A stretch of 22,588 bases of DNA, from assembly GCA_041547565.1 (NCBI GenBank), contig JBFEUI010000037.1:1-22588 (forward strand), read 5' to 3'. The translations under genes were made by a program, and so were the position numbers. This document shows positions 14,594 to 22,564 of this stretch, in pieces (position 1 is the stretch's first letter; every line of letters begins with the position of its first letter). The DNA is from JBFEUI01 sp041547565 (lineage in GTDB: Bacteria > Pseudomonadota > Gammaproteobacteria > Thiohalomonadales > Thiohalomonadaceae). The notes under the pieces are model-generated. The model did not search any database. It saw only the letters and a program-made list of their open reading frames with translations, and was not told the origin of the DNA.

Positions 14594-15184
14594 CTACATC
14601 TCCCAGTAGAGCTTCTCCTTGTTGAGCTTGTAGCTCCAGGGCAGCTGGCTGTTTTTCCAGCCGTTTACCACGCGCTGTCCCTTGTGCGTACCCTCCCTGG
14701 CCTTGTCGCCCTCGTAACCATCGGTGATGGTATAGACGTTCTTGTAACCGGCCTGGGCCAGCAGGTTGGCGGCTCTGGCACTGCGGCTGCCGGAACGGCA
14801 CATCAGCACGATGGTGCTGTCCTTGCCAAGACCCTTCCTGGCAAGTTGCCCCTCAATCTCGACAAGAAAGCCGCTGTTCGGGCTCAACTTGTAGGTCTGT
14901 TTTTTGTCGTCCCATTGATCCCAGTCGCCCTCGAGCATGTAGGGCACGTTGGCATCGGCAATCGTTGGCATGCCGAGAAAGGCCACCTCTGCCCGTGTGC
15001 GTACATCCACAAACAGTGTGCTGTCGGCATGGGAGGTGACATAACCGTAGGCCTCCGTGGCGGTCATGTAGAGACCGAGCTCGGTCTGTTTCTTTTTGCC
15101 GATGTCCGCGGACACGGAAGAGGAAAAAAGCAGTGAGGTTGATATAAGCGCTACAAATGCTGCGCCTTTAACTGAATATTTCAT
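14594..15184 (-). CDS. Periplasmic rhodanese-like protein
   Basis: The 196-residue protein carries a signal peptide (hydrophobic about 7-24, cleavage near SVSA-D). It then has a single rhodanese domain: FVDVRTRAEV at about 58-67 and the active-site loop C129-R-S-G-S-R-S, with catalytic C129. An insert at about 80-105 (EGDWDQWDDKKQTYKLS) separates strand elements. The C-terminus ends with GWKNSQLPWSYKLNKEKLYWEM, an extension seen in exported rhodanese proteins of sulfur-metabolising gammaproteobacteria (family memory, not tested). Single-domain rhodaneses transfer sulfane sulfur from thiosulfate or persulfides. It has its own sigma-70-type promoter and is ended by a terminator shared with nhaA, so it is monocistronic. 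Confidence 0.9.
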   Translation of the reverse strand: MKYSVKGAAFVALISTSLLFSSSVSADIGKKKQTELGLYMTATEAYGYVTSHADSTLFVDVRTRAEVAFLGMPTIADANVPYMLEGDWDQWDDKKQTYKLSPNSGFLVEIEGQLARKGLGKDSTIVLMCRSGSRSARAANLLAQAGYKNVYTITDGYEGDKAREGTHKGQRVVNGWKNSQLPWSYKLNKEKLYWEM

Positions 15185-15244
15185 TAATCAAATTCTCCAT
15201 TTGAATTTTTAGAATTGTTCCATGTGCATTGAAATGCGCGGGGG

Positions 15245-15273
15245 ATTATAAGAAGATGCTTATATAATGACAA
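15245..15273 (-). promoter_or_regulatory. Sigma-70 promoter of the rhodanese gene
   Basis: On the minus strand TTGTCA (15268-15273) is followed after exactly 17 bases by a perfect TATAAT (15245-15250). Transcription would start near 15238, giving a leader of about 54 bases before the ATG at 15184. The surrounding 15185-15350 stretch is AT-rich and holds no gene. This is the strongest vegetative promoter match I noticed in the window. Confidence 0.8.
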
Positions 15274-15350
15274 TACAAATAACAGGGGAATTATTCTGAA
15301 TTTGCATTAAAGAGAATCCGTAATATTTTCGGCAACCCGGTGCAGCGGCC

Positions 15351-15548
15351 TCAGTCGTCCGGGGCGTCGTCCTCTTTCTTTGCAGCCATGGCTTCAAGCC
15401 AGTAGGGTTCGGCCTCGCAGCAACAGCAGTCCTGCCATACTTCGACCCCCTCGTGCATGCTGAGGGCGCTTTTGCGTTTGGTGTGAGCGGCTGCAGGCGC
15501 TCGGGGGGCGTTTACGGCAGGTGGCTGTTGGTGGTTTGATTTTGGCAT
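15351..15548 (-). CDS. Cys-cluster microprotein, hypothetical
   Basis: The 65-residue protein has no recognised family. The N-terminal third is Pro/Ala-rich and basic (residues 1-30). The middle has HEGVEVWQD followed by four consecutive cysteines C41-C44, then EAEPYWLEAM; the tail is acidic (KKEDDAPDD). There is no signal peptide, so it should be cytoplasmic. A GGAG ribosome site sits 9 bases before the ATG, supporting expression. The aromatic-CCCC-aromatic core suggests a metal- or Fe-S-binding or thiol-reactive peptide, but this is inference. An overlapping 75-codon frame has no support. No operon partner: 166 bases separate it from the rhodanese gene and its upstream neighbour is divergent. 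Confidence 0.55.
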   Translation of the reverse strand: MPKSNHQQPPAVNAPRAPAAAHTKRKSALSMHEGVEVWQDCCCCEAEPYWLEAMAAKKEDDAPDD

Positions 15549-15692
15549 GGTGGCACACTCCGCGGGGGAAATAACGGTGGGGCTTGGTTATAGCGTGGCA
15601 TGGGCTATGGATTCCTGCCACCTGCGCAGCGCACGGTACCTATTCGGTGGTATCTGGGCCATAATGGGGACATATAAATAACGGCGCCATCC

Positions 15693-16367
15693 ATGTGCTT
15701 CTCCGCAACAGTTAGCTATACCGCCAGTGCGCTGCTGGTTCCTGTCGGCTTTTACACGTTTTGGTGGGCACGTCAGTTGTCCCTATCATATTGGCCGGTA
15801 GCGCTAATCCCCCTTATCTTCGGCACTCAGCAGGGCTTTGAGGGCGCGGTGTGGCAGGCCCTGGACAGCGGTGGCGCGACGATCCCCCCGGCACTGGGGT
15901 TTATGTTTTTCTCGCACCTGCTCTGGCTGTTCTGGATCCCGTTGTGTGCCTTCCTGATAGAGGGTAATCCGGCTCGCAGGCGGCTGTTTATGGCCGTGAT
16001 GGTAGTAGGGGCGGCTGCCGGTCTGTCGATGTACCTGCCGTTGCTGTTGCTGGACTATGAACTGTCGGTCTACGTGATGGAACAGTCGATCGTGTATCAG
16101 GTCGGTTTAATATATGACGGTTACCTGCCGCGGGAAGTTGTACGCCTGATTTACGCACTGATTGTGCTGGTACCGTTGCTGTTGTCGACGGACAGGCTTT
16201 TCCGGCGTTTCGGTGTTGTCATTCTGGCCTCTGTTGTATTTTCCGTGCTGCTCTACAGCCATGCCTTTATCTCGGTATGGTGCTTCTTTGCCGCGATACT
16301 GTCGATCTATATTTACTACATGATTCGGCAGACTTGGCGTGCAGCCTATGCCACAGAACCTAGATGA
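15693..16367 (+). CDS. DUF6629 family membrane protein
   Basis: The 224-residue protein starts MCFSATVSYTASALLVPVG, the typical opening of DUF6629 proteins (MCFSA.S...). About seven membrane helices follow. Other marks are the IFGTQQGFEGAVW segment at about 43-55 and a late SHAFISVWCFFAAILS helix. The family is found in diverse bacteria and its function is unknown. The ribosome site is weak. Its stop codon ends one base before the most likely start of the hybrid kinase gene, so the two are probably co-transcribed and translationally coupled, which suggests a link between this membrane protein and the kinase (inference). Confidence 0.82.
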   Translation: MCFSATVSYTASALLVPVGFYTFWWARQLSLSYWPVALIPLIFGTQQGFEGAVWQALDSGGATIPPALGFMFFSHLLWLFWIPLCAFLIEGNPARRRLFMAVMVVGAAAGLSMYLPLLLLDYELSVYVMEQSIVYQVGLIYDGYLPREVVRLIYALIVLVPLLLSTDRLFRRFGVVILASVVFSVLLYSHAFISVWCFFAAILSIYIYYMIRQTWRAAYATEPR

Positions 16368-16368
16368 G

Positions 16369-18141
16369 ATGCAGCACTCGATGATGTGGATCCAGAATTT
16401 TCTCTCCAGTAACTTTCGCTTTGATGAGGCCGAGGCAAATCTGGCATTCAAATTTCGCATCCTCAATACCATTATGTTGATTGCGGCTGTGTTTGCCGCG
16501 CTGTTCGCGCTGATGCATGACCTGCGGGTCAATGATATCGGCGACATTCACGCCAAGGTTGATTACTTTTATTCGGTCTCTTCAGTGGTGCTGATCCTGC
16601 TGCTGCGCCGTTCCAGGCGTTATTTTACGCTTACGGCGACACTGTTTCTGGGCGTTTCGCTGCTGACCTTCATCTCGGCGCTGATCTTTGTCACCGGCGA
16701 TGAGTTTCGCATCGTCTGGTTTTATTTTGCGATCTATGTCGCCTATGTGTTGCTGGGGGCGCGGGCCGGGATGCTGATGACCGCCGCCTCGCTGGCGGCG
16801 ATCATCGTGTGCAGCCTGAGTTTTGATCTGCAGCTTTCGCAGACGGCACTGTTCACTTCAGTGTTGGGTCTGCTTGTCGCCAGTCTGCTGTCACGTACCT
16901 ATACCGTGCAGATGTCCCATTATGAGGCATTGCTGCAAAAGAAGAATGCGGCGCTCATGGATAGTGTGAAGGAACTGGATACGGCGCTGGAGCAGGCCAA
17001 CGAGGCGAGCCGGGCCAAGAGTCTGTTTCTGGCGAATATGAGTCATGAAATACGCACTCCAATGAACGGTGTGCTCGGTATGGTTCAGGTCATGCATACG
17101 ACAGCAATGGATGCCGAGCAGAAACACTATATCGAGACTATCGAACGCTCAAGCAAACACCTGCTCGCCCTGATCGATGAGCTGCTCGATCTGTCCAAGA
17201 TCGAGTCGGGCACACTGGAGCTTGTGATCAAGCCCTTTGACACCTTTCAGTGGGTTCTCGACATTCAGGTGGTGGCCGAGTCGCTGTTCGAAGAGCGCAG
17301 GGTGGCCTTTGTCACCGAGGTGAACGATGAGCTGCCTGCCTGGCTCAAGGGGGATGCCTCGCGGCTGATGTCGGTCGTGGTAAACCTGATCAGCAATGCG
17401 GCCAAGTTTACCCATGAAGGTGAAGTGACACTGGGCGTGAAAGGGCACTACAACGACAACAGCCATTACATGTTGCGTGTCGCGGTCGAGGATACCGGCG
17501 TGGGGATACCGGAGTCGAAGTTGCCGACTATCTTCGATAATTTCCAGCAGGTGGCGCCTGAGCGTATCACCAACAAGGGCGTCGGACTGGGGCTTGCCAT
17601 CAGCAAGCGTCTGATTGATGCGATGGGCGGTAATCTGACGGTCAGTTCGATTGTGGGCAAGGGCAGCCGCTTTGAGCTGGCGGTAGAGTTACCGGTTGTC
17701 AGTGTGGATAAAACACCGCTGGATGAGGGCAGCCGGGTCACGGTGCAGAGCAATCTTTCGGTGCTGCTGGTGGATGACGATGCCATCAGTCGCCTGGCCG
17801 TGAGCACCCTGTTGAAAAAGCGCGGTCACAGTGTTGTTGAGGTGGAAAACGGCGAAAACGCACTGCAGCAGGTGGCTGCGTACCACTTCGATGTGGTGCT
17901 GATGGATGTGCATATGCCGGTGATGGATGGCGTGACGGCCACCCGCTCGATTCGTGCAAGTGATAGCGCGGAGGTCAGGCAGCTACCTGTCATCGGCATG
18001 ACCGCCAGCGTGATGAACGATGAGCAGGCCAGTTATCTGCAGGCCGGGATGAATGCGGTGGTGGAAAAACCCATTGTGCTGGAACGGCTGATGGCGGAAA
18101 TATGGGGCGTATTGCATGAACGGCATCAGCCAGAGCTTTAA
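16369..18141 (+). CDS. Hybrid sensor histidine kinase/response regulator
   Basis: The 590-residue protein has six membrane helices in residues about 29-175 with almost no periplasmic domain, so it senses in or at the membrane. A coiled-coil linker (about 180-220) follows, then HisKA with phospho-acceptor H226 in NMSHEIRTPM. The HATPase_c domain shows NLISNAAKF (N box), DTGVGIP (G1) and KGVGLGLAISKRL (G2). A C-terminal receiver has LLVDDD, the phospho-acceptor D513 (VVLMDVHMPVMDG) and VVEKPI with the conserved Lys. No output domain is present, so a phosphotransfer partner elsewhere is expected. Starts at GTG 16339 and ATG 16348 are also in frame; I choose 16369 because it directly follows the upstream stop, though no good ribosome site decides it. 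Confidence 0.9.
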   Translation: MQHSMMWIQNFLSSNFRFDEAEANLAFKFRILNTIMLIAAVFAALFALMHDLRVNDIGDIHAKVDYFYSVSSVVLILLLRRSRRYFTLTATLFLGVSLLTFISALIFVTGDEFRIVWFYFAIYVAYVLLGARAGMLMTAASLAAIIVCSLSFDLQLSQTALFTSVLGLLVASLLSRTYTVQMSHYEALLQKKNAALMDSVKELDTALEQANEASRAKSLFLANMSHEIRTPMNGVLGMVQVMHTTAMDAEQKHYIETIERSSKHLLALIDELLDLSKIESGTLELVIKPFDTFQWVLDIQVVAESLFEERRVAFVTEVNDELPAWLKGDASRLMSVVVNLISNAAKFTHEGEVTLGVKGHYNDNSHYMLRVAVEDTGVGIPESKLPTIFDNFQQVAPERITNKGVGLGLAISKRLIDAMGGNLTVSSIVGKGSRFELAVELPVVSVDKTPLDEGSRVTVQSNLSVLLVDDDAISRLAVSTLLKKRGHSVVEVENGENALQQVAAYHFDVVLMDVHMPVMDGVTATRSIRASDSAEVRQLPVIGMTASVMNDEQASYLQAGMNAVVEKPIVLERLMAEIWGVLHERHQPEL

Positions 18142-18230
18142 GCGGTTGACCGTCCCTGTGTGCGGCTTTATTTCCGTCAGCGGTAGCACTATTTAACTTT
18201 GATGTAGTTGGAATTCAATCGGGTATCGAT

Positions 18231-19946
18231 GTGACCACTGATGCTATGACCGAAGTGCTCTCCCTGCTTGGTGCCGCGGTGCTGGTTGTGCCGCTGTTCC
18301 GGTTCCTGCGCCTGGGTGCGGTGCTGGGTTTTCTGGCGGCGGGGATGTTGATCGGACCGGCCGGTCTGGCACTGGTCACCGAGGTGGAGGCGATGCGGGC
18401 ACTGGCCGAACTCGGCGTGGTGTTGTTGCTGTTTTTTATCGGCATCGAATTGAAACCGGCGCGCTTGTGGCTGATGCGCCAGCAGGTCTTCGGCATGGGC
18501 AGCGTGCAGGTGATGGTGACCGGACTGCTGCTGACAGCCGTACTGCTGGCTGTCGGTGTGGAATCAGGTGCCGCATTGATACTGGGCTTCGGTCTGGCGC
18601 TCTCCTCGACCGCCTTTGTGCTGCAGATTCTTACCGAGCGGCGTGAACTGTCATCGGCCCACGGCCGTCCGGCGCTGGCAATCCTGCTGTTGCAGGACCT
18701 GGCGGTGGTGCCGCTGTTGTTGCTGATACCGCTGCTGGCCAATCCTGAAACCACCCTGAGTGGCGATCTGGGCCTGGCCGCCGTTGAGGCGTTGGCGGAG
18801 GTCATGGGGGTGATTGTGATCGGTCGCTACCTGTTGCGGCCCGTGCTGCACCAGGTCGCAGTGCACGGTTCCCACGAAATATTTATCGCCACCGGTCTGC
18901 TTTTGGTATTCGGAACCGCAGTGATTATTGAGCATGCCGGAATGTCGATGGCGATGGGAGCCTTCCTTGCCGGTCTGCTGATCTCCGACTCGGAGTTTCG
19001 CCACCAGATCATGGCCGATATCCTTCCCTTCCGTTCGCTGTTGCTGGGCTTGTTTTTCATGAGTGTCGGTATGGCGGTGGATATGGGTGTGCTCATCGAT
19101 GCGCCACTGCGTATCGGGCTGATGCTGCTGGCCTTGCTGGCAATAAAGATTACCGTGCTGTGGGTTGTGGCCCGGCTGTTTCGGGTAGGGCGTATTGCCT
19201 CCCGCCGTGTTGCTCTGTTGCTGGGGCAAAGCGGTGAATTCGGTTTCGTGCTGTTTGGTGAGGCCTTTTATACCGGCCTGTTAAGCAGTGACATCTACCA
19301 GGAGGTGATACTGGTTGTGGCGTTGAGCATGGTGATGACACCCTTGCTGGCGGCGCGCTATAACTTTCAATCCGTGGTGGAGGAGGAGGGGGAGGAGTTG
19401 GCGCCGACGCTGGAAGAGAGTGACGGGCGGGCCGAGGTTATCGTTGCCGGCTTCGGGCGCATGGGGCAGCGTATCGTGAATCTGCTGCGTGATGCCGGCG
19501 TCAAATACGTGGCCGTTGAGCAGCGCCCGGCACTGGTGAAGGCGGGAAGGGCGAAAGGCTACTCCGTTTTCTATGGCGATGCGGCCGACCCACATTTGCT
19601 GGAGAGTGCTGGAGTGGCCGAGGCAAAGATGATGGTGGTGGCGGTGGACAATGCCGACGTGGTGGAGCGGCTGGTCGTCAATGTGCGCCGGCTCTACCCG
19701 CAACTGCCCATCTTTGCACGTGGCCATAGCCAGGCGCGTTGTGAGCACCTGCTGAAAGTCGGCGCCACGGAGGTGTCGTCGGAGAACCTGGAGGCGAGTC
19801 TGCAGCTGTCGCGTTTTGCCCTTGTGGAGGCGGGCATTGACAGCGATGTGGCCGAGCAGCTGCTGCAGGACTACCGTGACAATTATTATGAATACCTCTC
19901 TTTCCGCGGCAGTCCGGATCAGTCGAAATCGAGCAGCTCGGGATAA
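18231..19946 (+). CDS. KefB/KefC-type monovalent cation:proton antiporter (CPA2) with TrkA-N/RCK domain
   Basis: The 571-residue protein has about 12-13 membrane helices of the Na/H-exchanger fold in residues 1-380. Visible family motifs are LGAVLGFLAAGMLIGPAGL, FFIGIELKP, FGLALSSTAFVLQIL with an HGRPALAILLLQDLAVVP continuation, and GQSGEFGFVLFGEAF. A cytoplasmic RCK/TrkA-N domain follows at about 403-520, with the dinucleotide motif VAGFGRMGQRI and GDAADPHLLESAG. Such proteins export K+ in exchange for H+; KefB/KefC are gated by glutathione adducts during electrophile stress. The GTG start at 18231 is uncertain; ATG 18246 is an alternative, and neither has a strong ribosome site. Its 3' end overlaps the convergent PA3496-type gene by 28 bases. 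Confidence 0.9.
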   Translation: MTTDAMTEVLSLLGAAVLVVPLFRFLRLGAVLGFLAAGMLIGPAGLALVTEVEAMRALAELGVVLLLFFIGIELKPARLWLMRQQVFGMGSVQVMVTGLLLTAVLLAVGVESGAALILGFGLALSSTAFVLQILTERRELSSAHGRPALAILLLQDLAVVPLLLLIPLLANPETTLSGDLGLAAVEALAEVMGVIVIGRYLLRPVLHQVAVHGSHEIFIATGLLLVFGTAVIIEHAGMSMAMGAFLAGLLISDSEFRHQIMADILPFRSLLLGLFFMSVGMAVDMGVLIDAPLRIGLMLLALLAIKITVLWVVARLFRVGRIASRRVALLLGQSGEFGFVLFGEAFYTGLLSSDIYQEVILVVALSMVMTPLLAARYNFQSVVEEEGEELAPTLEESDGRAEVIVAGFGRMGQRIVNLLRDAGVKYVAVEQRPALVKAGRAKGYSVFYGDAADPHLLESAGVAEAKMMVVAVDNADVVERLVVNVRRLYPQLPIFARGHSQARCEHLLKVGATEVSSENLEASLQLSRFALVEAGIDSDVAEQLLQDYRDNYYEYLSFRGSPDQSKSSSSG

Positions 19947-20101
19947 TCGAGCATATCACGCAAGCGTTTCAGCTCCGTGCGGCGCTCCAGTTCACGTCGG
20001 GCGTTCAGGGCGCGCCGGTTTGCTTCATGTTTGTCGATGAAGTCCATCTCGTCGTCCTCATCGAAACGGTCGCTGTTGTTGAAACCATGCTTGTTTGCCA
20101 T
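19919..20101 (-). CDS. PA3496 family small protein
   Basis: The 60-residue protein starts MANKHGFNNSDRFDEDDEMDF, then a charged, helix-prone Arg/Glu-rich stretch (EANRRALNARRELERRTELKR) and a short C-terminus LRDMLDYPELLDFD. The layout matches the PA3496 family, annotated as putative envelope-integrity proteins on genetic grounds. The ATG at 20101 is chosen because AGGAG lies 7 bases before it; the 15 extra upstream codons lack such a site. No signal peptide or membrane helix is present. Its 3' end overlaps the antiporter gene on the other strand. It follows the 2OG-Fe(II) oxygenase gene by 41 bases on the same strand and may be co-transcribed. Confidence 0.82.
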   Translation of the reverse strand: MANKHGFNNSDRFDEDDEMDFIDKHEANRRALNARRELERRTELKRLRDMLDYPELLDFD

Positions 20102-20142
20102 CACTGTTCTCCTAAGTTGTGATAGGGGGGAGATCGGAAATA

Positions 20143-20796
20143 TCACAGGCCGCTGCGTCGCCTGAACCAGCCGGTTATGCTCAGGCGCTCGCGCCGGGCG
20201 GGCAGCACCTCATGTACAAAGCGTGAGCTGAGGAATGTTACGAACTGCCCGGCGTGTGGCAACACCTCTTCATAGTTATGCTGTGCCGCATCGGTGTAGA
20301 TGCGCAGCTGACCGCCGTCCGCCTCCTTCCAGTCGTCATTCAGGTAGAGGATGGCGGTAACGGTGCGCCGGTCGTCGCCTTGAAACTGATCCAGGTGCTT
20401 GCGGTAGAAGCTGCCGGGAGGGTAGATGGCGACATGCCCCTCGTAGTCGTGCAGGTTGAGATAGAGGGTGCGGTTGATGAGCAGGCGGAACGCTTCAAGC
20501 AGCGCAAGGTAACGTCCAAGGCTGCCGCTGGTGTTTGCCGGGTCGAGCCACATGATGTGATCGGAGCGTATGCGTTCATGCAACGCATGGGACTCACCCT
20601 GGCCGATGCCTGCCTGATGAAACAGATCCTGACGCAGCAGTTCTGCTGCCGCCTGTTGCAACTGCTCAATGTCCTCTGACGGAATGAAATCGGGAATGAT
20701 GCTCCACCCCTTGTCACACAGCTCGCTAATGAGCTGATCCTGAAGCCGTGCTTCGAGCAGCGGTTTGTCTATTTGTTCGGATAACAGGGGCTTCAT
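20143..20796 (-). CDS. 2OG-Fe(II) oxygenase, prolyl-4-hydroxylase-like
   Basis: The 217-residue protein has the double-stranded beta-helix core of Fe(II)/2-oxoglutarate dioxygenases in its C-terminal two thirds. The metal triad is H134 and D136 (YRKHLDQF) with H195 (SSRFVHEVLP), and R204 (RLSITGWFR) is placed to bind 2-oxoglutarate. AILYLNDDW and GGQLRIYTD are standard strand motifs of the bacterial P4H_c-type family. The enzyme would couple 2-oxoglutarate decarboxylation to hydroxylation of a protein or small-molecule substrate; related bacterial proteins hydroxylate EF-Tu or act on unknown targets. The substrate is not determinable here. All catalytic residues are present, so it should be active. 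Confidence 0.9.
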   Translation of the reverse strand: MKPLLSEQIDKPLLEARLQDQLISELCDKGWSIIPDFIPSEDIEQLQQAAAELLRQDLFHQAGIGQGESHALHERIRSDHIMWLDPANTSGSLGRYLALLEAFRLLINRTLYLNLHDYEGHVAIYPPGSFYRKHLDQFQGDDRRTVTAILYLNDDWKEADGGQLRIYTDAAQHNYEEVLPHAGQFVTFLSSRFVHEVLPARRERLSITGWFRRRSGL

Positions 20797-21017
20797 CGCT
20801 ATTAATCAGGTTGTCTGTCCAGGAGGCCGATATCCGGTGGCTTCGGTGCCGAGTGTTGTTCAGGCGAAAGAAGGTGGCCCAGTCCCTTGGGCCGGTGGTA
20901 CATGCCGTTAATCAGTACCCAGTTGCCTCTCCCTTGCTCTAATTGAACGACACCGATGCAGGTGCGCGACTGGGTTGCCCAGCCGCTTTGTGAAGACTGT
21001 TTTGAATAAGGCGAACC

Positions 21018-21218
21018 TTACTTGTCTTCTTGTGAACCACTCTCAGCCAGGCTCTGGATACACTCGGCCAGGTACTCTTTCATCTCTTCGGCCGGGACCT
21101 GGTCTTCCTGCGCGTACTGTTTGCACTTCGCTTCCGCCTCTTCCGCCGAGGAGGCAAAGGCTGCGGGGCTGGCGAGGATGGCAGTGGCCAGGGCCAGCAT
21201 AGAAATCTGCTTCAGCAT
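21018..21218 (-). CDS. Small secreted protein with two cysteines, hypothetical
   Basis: The 66-residue protein begins at ATG 21218, supported by AGGAG at 21228-21232; the longer upstream frame overlaps promoter DNA. A clear signal peptide (MLKQISMLALATAILASPAA, cleavage probably after AFA) leaves a mature peptide of about 43 residues. That peptide is acidic and helical, with one Cys in AEAKCKQYA and one in LAECIQS, spaced to form a disulfide in a helical hairpin. No family is recognised with confidence. It is divergent from the LysR-type gene, with 137 bases between, so the regulator may control it (inference). Confidence 0.75.
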   Translation of the reverse strand: MLKQISMLALATAILASPAAFASSAEEAEAKCKQYAQEDQVPAEEMKEYLAECIQSLAESGSQEDK

Positions 21219-21355
21219 TTCCGTGTTCTCCTGATATAGGACATATGTTTTCGTGCGGCGTGTAGTGCCGCACCCAGGCGCTTTATATCCGCTTGCCAGC
21301 AGCATGGAAAACGAAAAATAATGCGTGTCATGTGAAATAAAATTGGTCGAGGCAC

Positions 21356-22201
21356 ATGGACCTGGATCTGCTTAAAACATTTCTTGAGGTACACCGGGTG
21401 AGGCATTTCGGCCGGGCGGCGGAGAACCTGTTTGTTACACCGTCGGCAGTAAGTGCCCGGGTGCGGCAACTCGAAGAACAGCTCGGCGTAACCCTGTTCA
21501 ACCGCAGCAGAAACAATATTCACCTCACGCCCGAGGGTGAGCGCCTGCTCAATCATGCCCGGGCACTGGTCAATGCATGGGAGAAGGCGCGCTATGATGT
21601 GGTGGCCGGCTCCGGTGCCGCCAGCCAGTTCACCGTCCTCGGTGTGCCCAGCCTGTGGGATACGATGTTGCTGCCGTGGGTGACACAGGTCAGATTGGCC
21701 AGGCCGGAGCTGATGCTGCGGCTCGAGACGATGCCCTCTGATGTCATTTGGCGTCGCCTGCAGCAAAACCAGGCGGATCTTGGTTTCGCCTTTGAACCCC
21801 ATGCGGGTCCGGAGCTTCAGGTTGAGGAGAGCGGCTCGGTGGAGCTGAACATGGTGGCCACCGGGGCCGGGCTGACGTCCGCACAGGTGGTCGGAGACGG
21901 TTATGTCATGGTGGACTGGGGCGGCTCGTTCATGACACGCCACGCGGCGCTGTTTCCCGATGCGGCGATCCCTGCCACCTGGGTCTCCAACGGCAGGCTG
22001 GCCTTTGACCTGTTGCTGGCCGGCGGCGGCCGCGGGAGCTATTTGCCCGAGTCCATGACCCGCGGGGCGCTGGAGGCAGAACGCCTTTTCCCCGTTATCG
22101 ATGCCCCGGCAATCAGGCTGCCGGTGTATGCCTCCTATCCGGTGTGGTCGGCATATGATGCGCTGATTGCCGAACTGCTTGCACTGCGGTGCCAGACGTG
22201 A
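21356..22201 (+). CDS. LysR-family transcriptional regulator, HdfR-like
   Basis: The 281-residue protein has an N-terminal winged helix-turn-helix (about 1-62): MDLDLLKTFLEV, RHFGRAAENLFVTPSAVSARVRQLEEQLGVTLF, then RNNIHLTPEGERLL. The RHFGRAAE and F-RSRNNIHLT wording is close to E. coli HdfR. A linker helix and a substrate-binding-like effector domain (about 90-281) follow. LysR regulators act as tetramers and often control the divergent neighbour, here the small secreted protein at 21018-21218. HdfR in E. coli represses flagellar flhDC and acts on gltB, but no such gene is in the window. The ribosome site before the ATG is only GAGG at short spacing. Confidence 0.88.
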   Translation: MDLDLLKTFLEVHRVRHFGRAAENLFVTPSAVSARVRQLEEQLGVTLFNRSRNNIHLTPEGERLLNHARALVNAWEKARYDVVAGSGAASQFTVLGVPSLWDTMLLPWVTQVRLARPELMLRLETMPSDVIWRRLQQNQADLGFAFEPHAGPELQVEESGSVELNMVATGAGLTSAQVVGDGYVMVDWGGSFMTRHAALFPDAAIPATWVSNGRLAFDLLLAGGGRGSYLPESMTRGALEAERLFPVIDAPAIRLPVYASYPVWSAYDALIAELLALRCQT

Positions 22202-22231
22202 GGCGCCATGGCCTCCTGCACGCTGAGCCTG

Positions 22232-22426
22232 TCAGCGGCTGAGGCGTCCCCACACCACCATTGCTACCAGTGCACCGGCACCGCTCCCGACCAACTCGCG
22301 CAGCGCCGCATCCCCTGCAGGGATCAGCAACTCGGCGAGGGCCAGCCCGATGGCCGCGCCCACCACGATCACCAGGAGCAGGACTATCATGTCGCGCACA
22401 CTGTTTTTGTTTTCGTCTATACGCAT
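22232..22426 (-). CDS. Small two-helix membrane protein, hypothetical
   Basis: The 64-residue protein has a short charged N-terminus (MRIDENKNSVRD). A first hydrophobic helix (about 13-34, MIVLLLVIVVGAAIGLALAELL) is followed by a linker with acidic residues and a second helix (about 44-59, GSGAGALVAMVVWG). It ends in a basic tail. It looks like a helical hairpin inner-membrane protein. GGAGG lies only one base before the ATG, which is too close for efficient use, and no other start is in frame. No family is recognised and the gene may be weakly expressed or spurious. Confidence 0.5.
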   Translation of the reverse strand: MRIDENKNSVRDMIVLLLVIVVGAAIGLALAELLIPAGDAALRELVGSGAGALVAMVVWGRLSR

Positions 22427-22564
22427 ACCTCCATCATAGATGAGGCGGTCACAGCTGTGGCGATAGGAAATACCCGTATCTTTGAGTTGTGCCGGACACC
22501 AGGGCGACGTGCTGGGCTACACTGCGAGTAAGGGTATCCGGTTATCACGGGCGGGGTGTGTACC

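Noticed and set aside
22202..22221. GAGGC-GCCATG-GCCTC inverted repeat after the LysR-type gene as a terminator
   Set aside because: The 5-base stem is short and there is no T-run after it.
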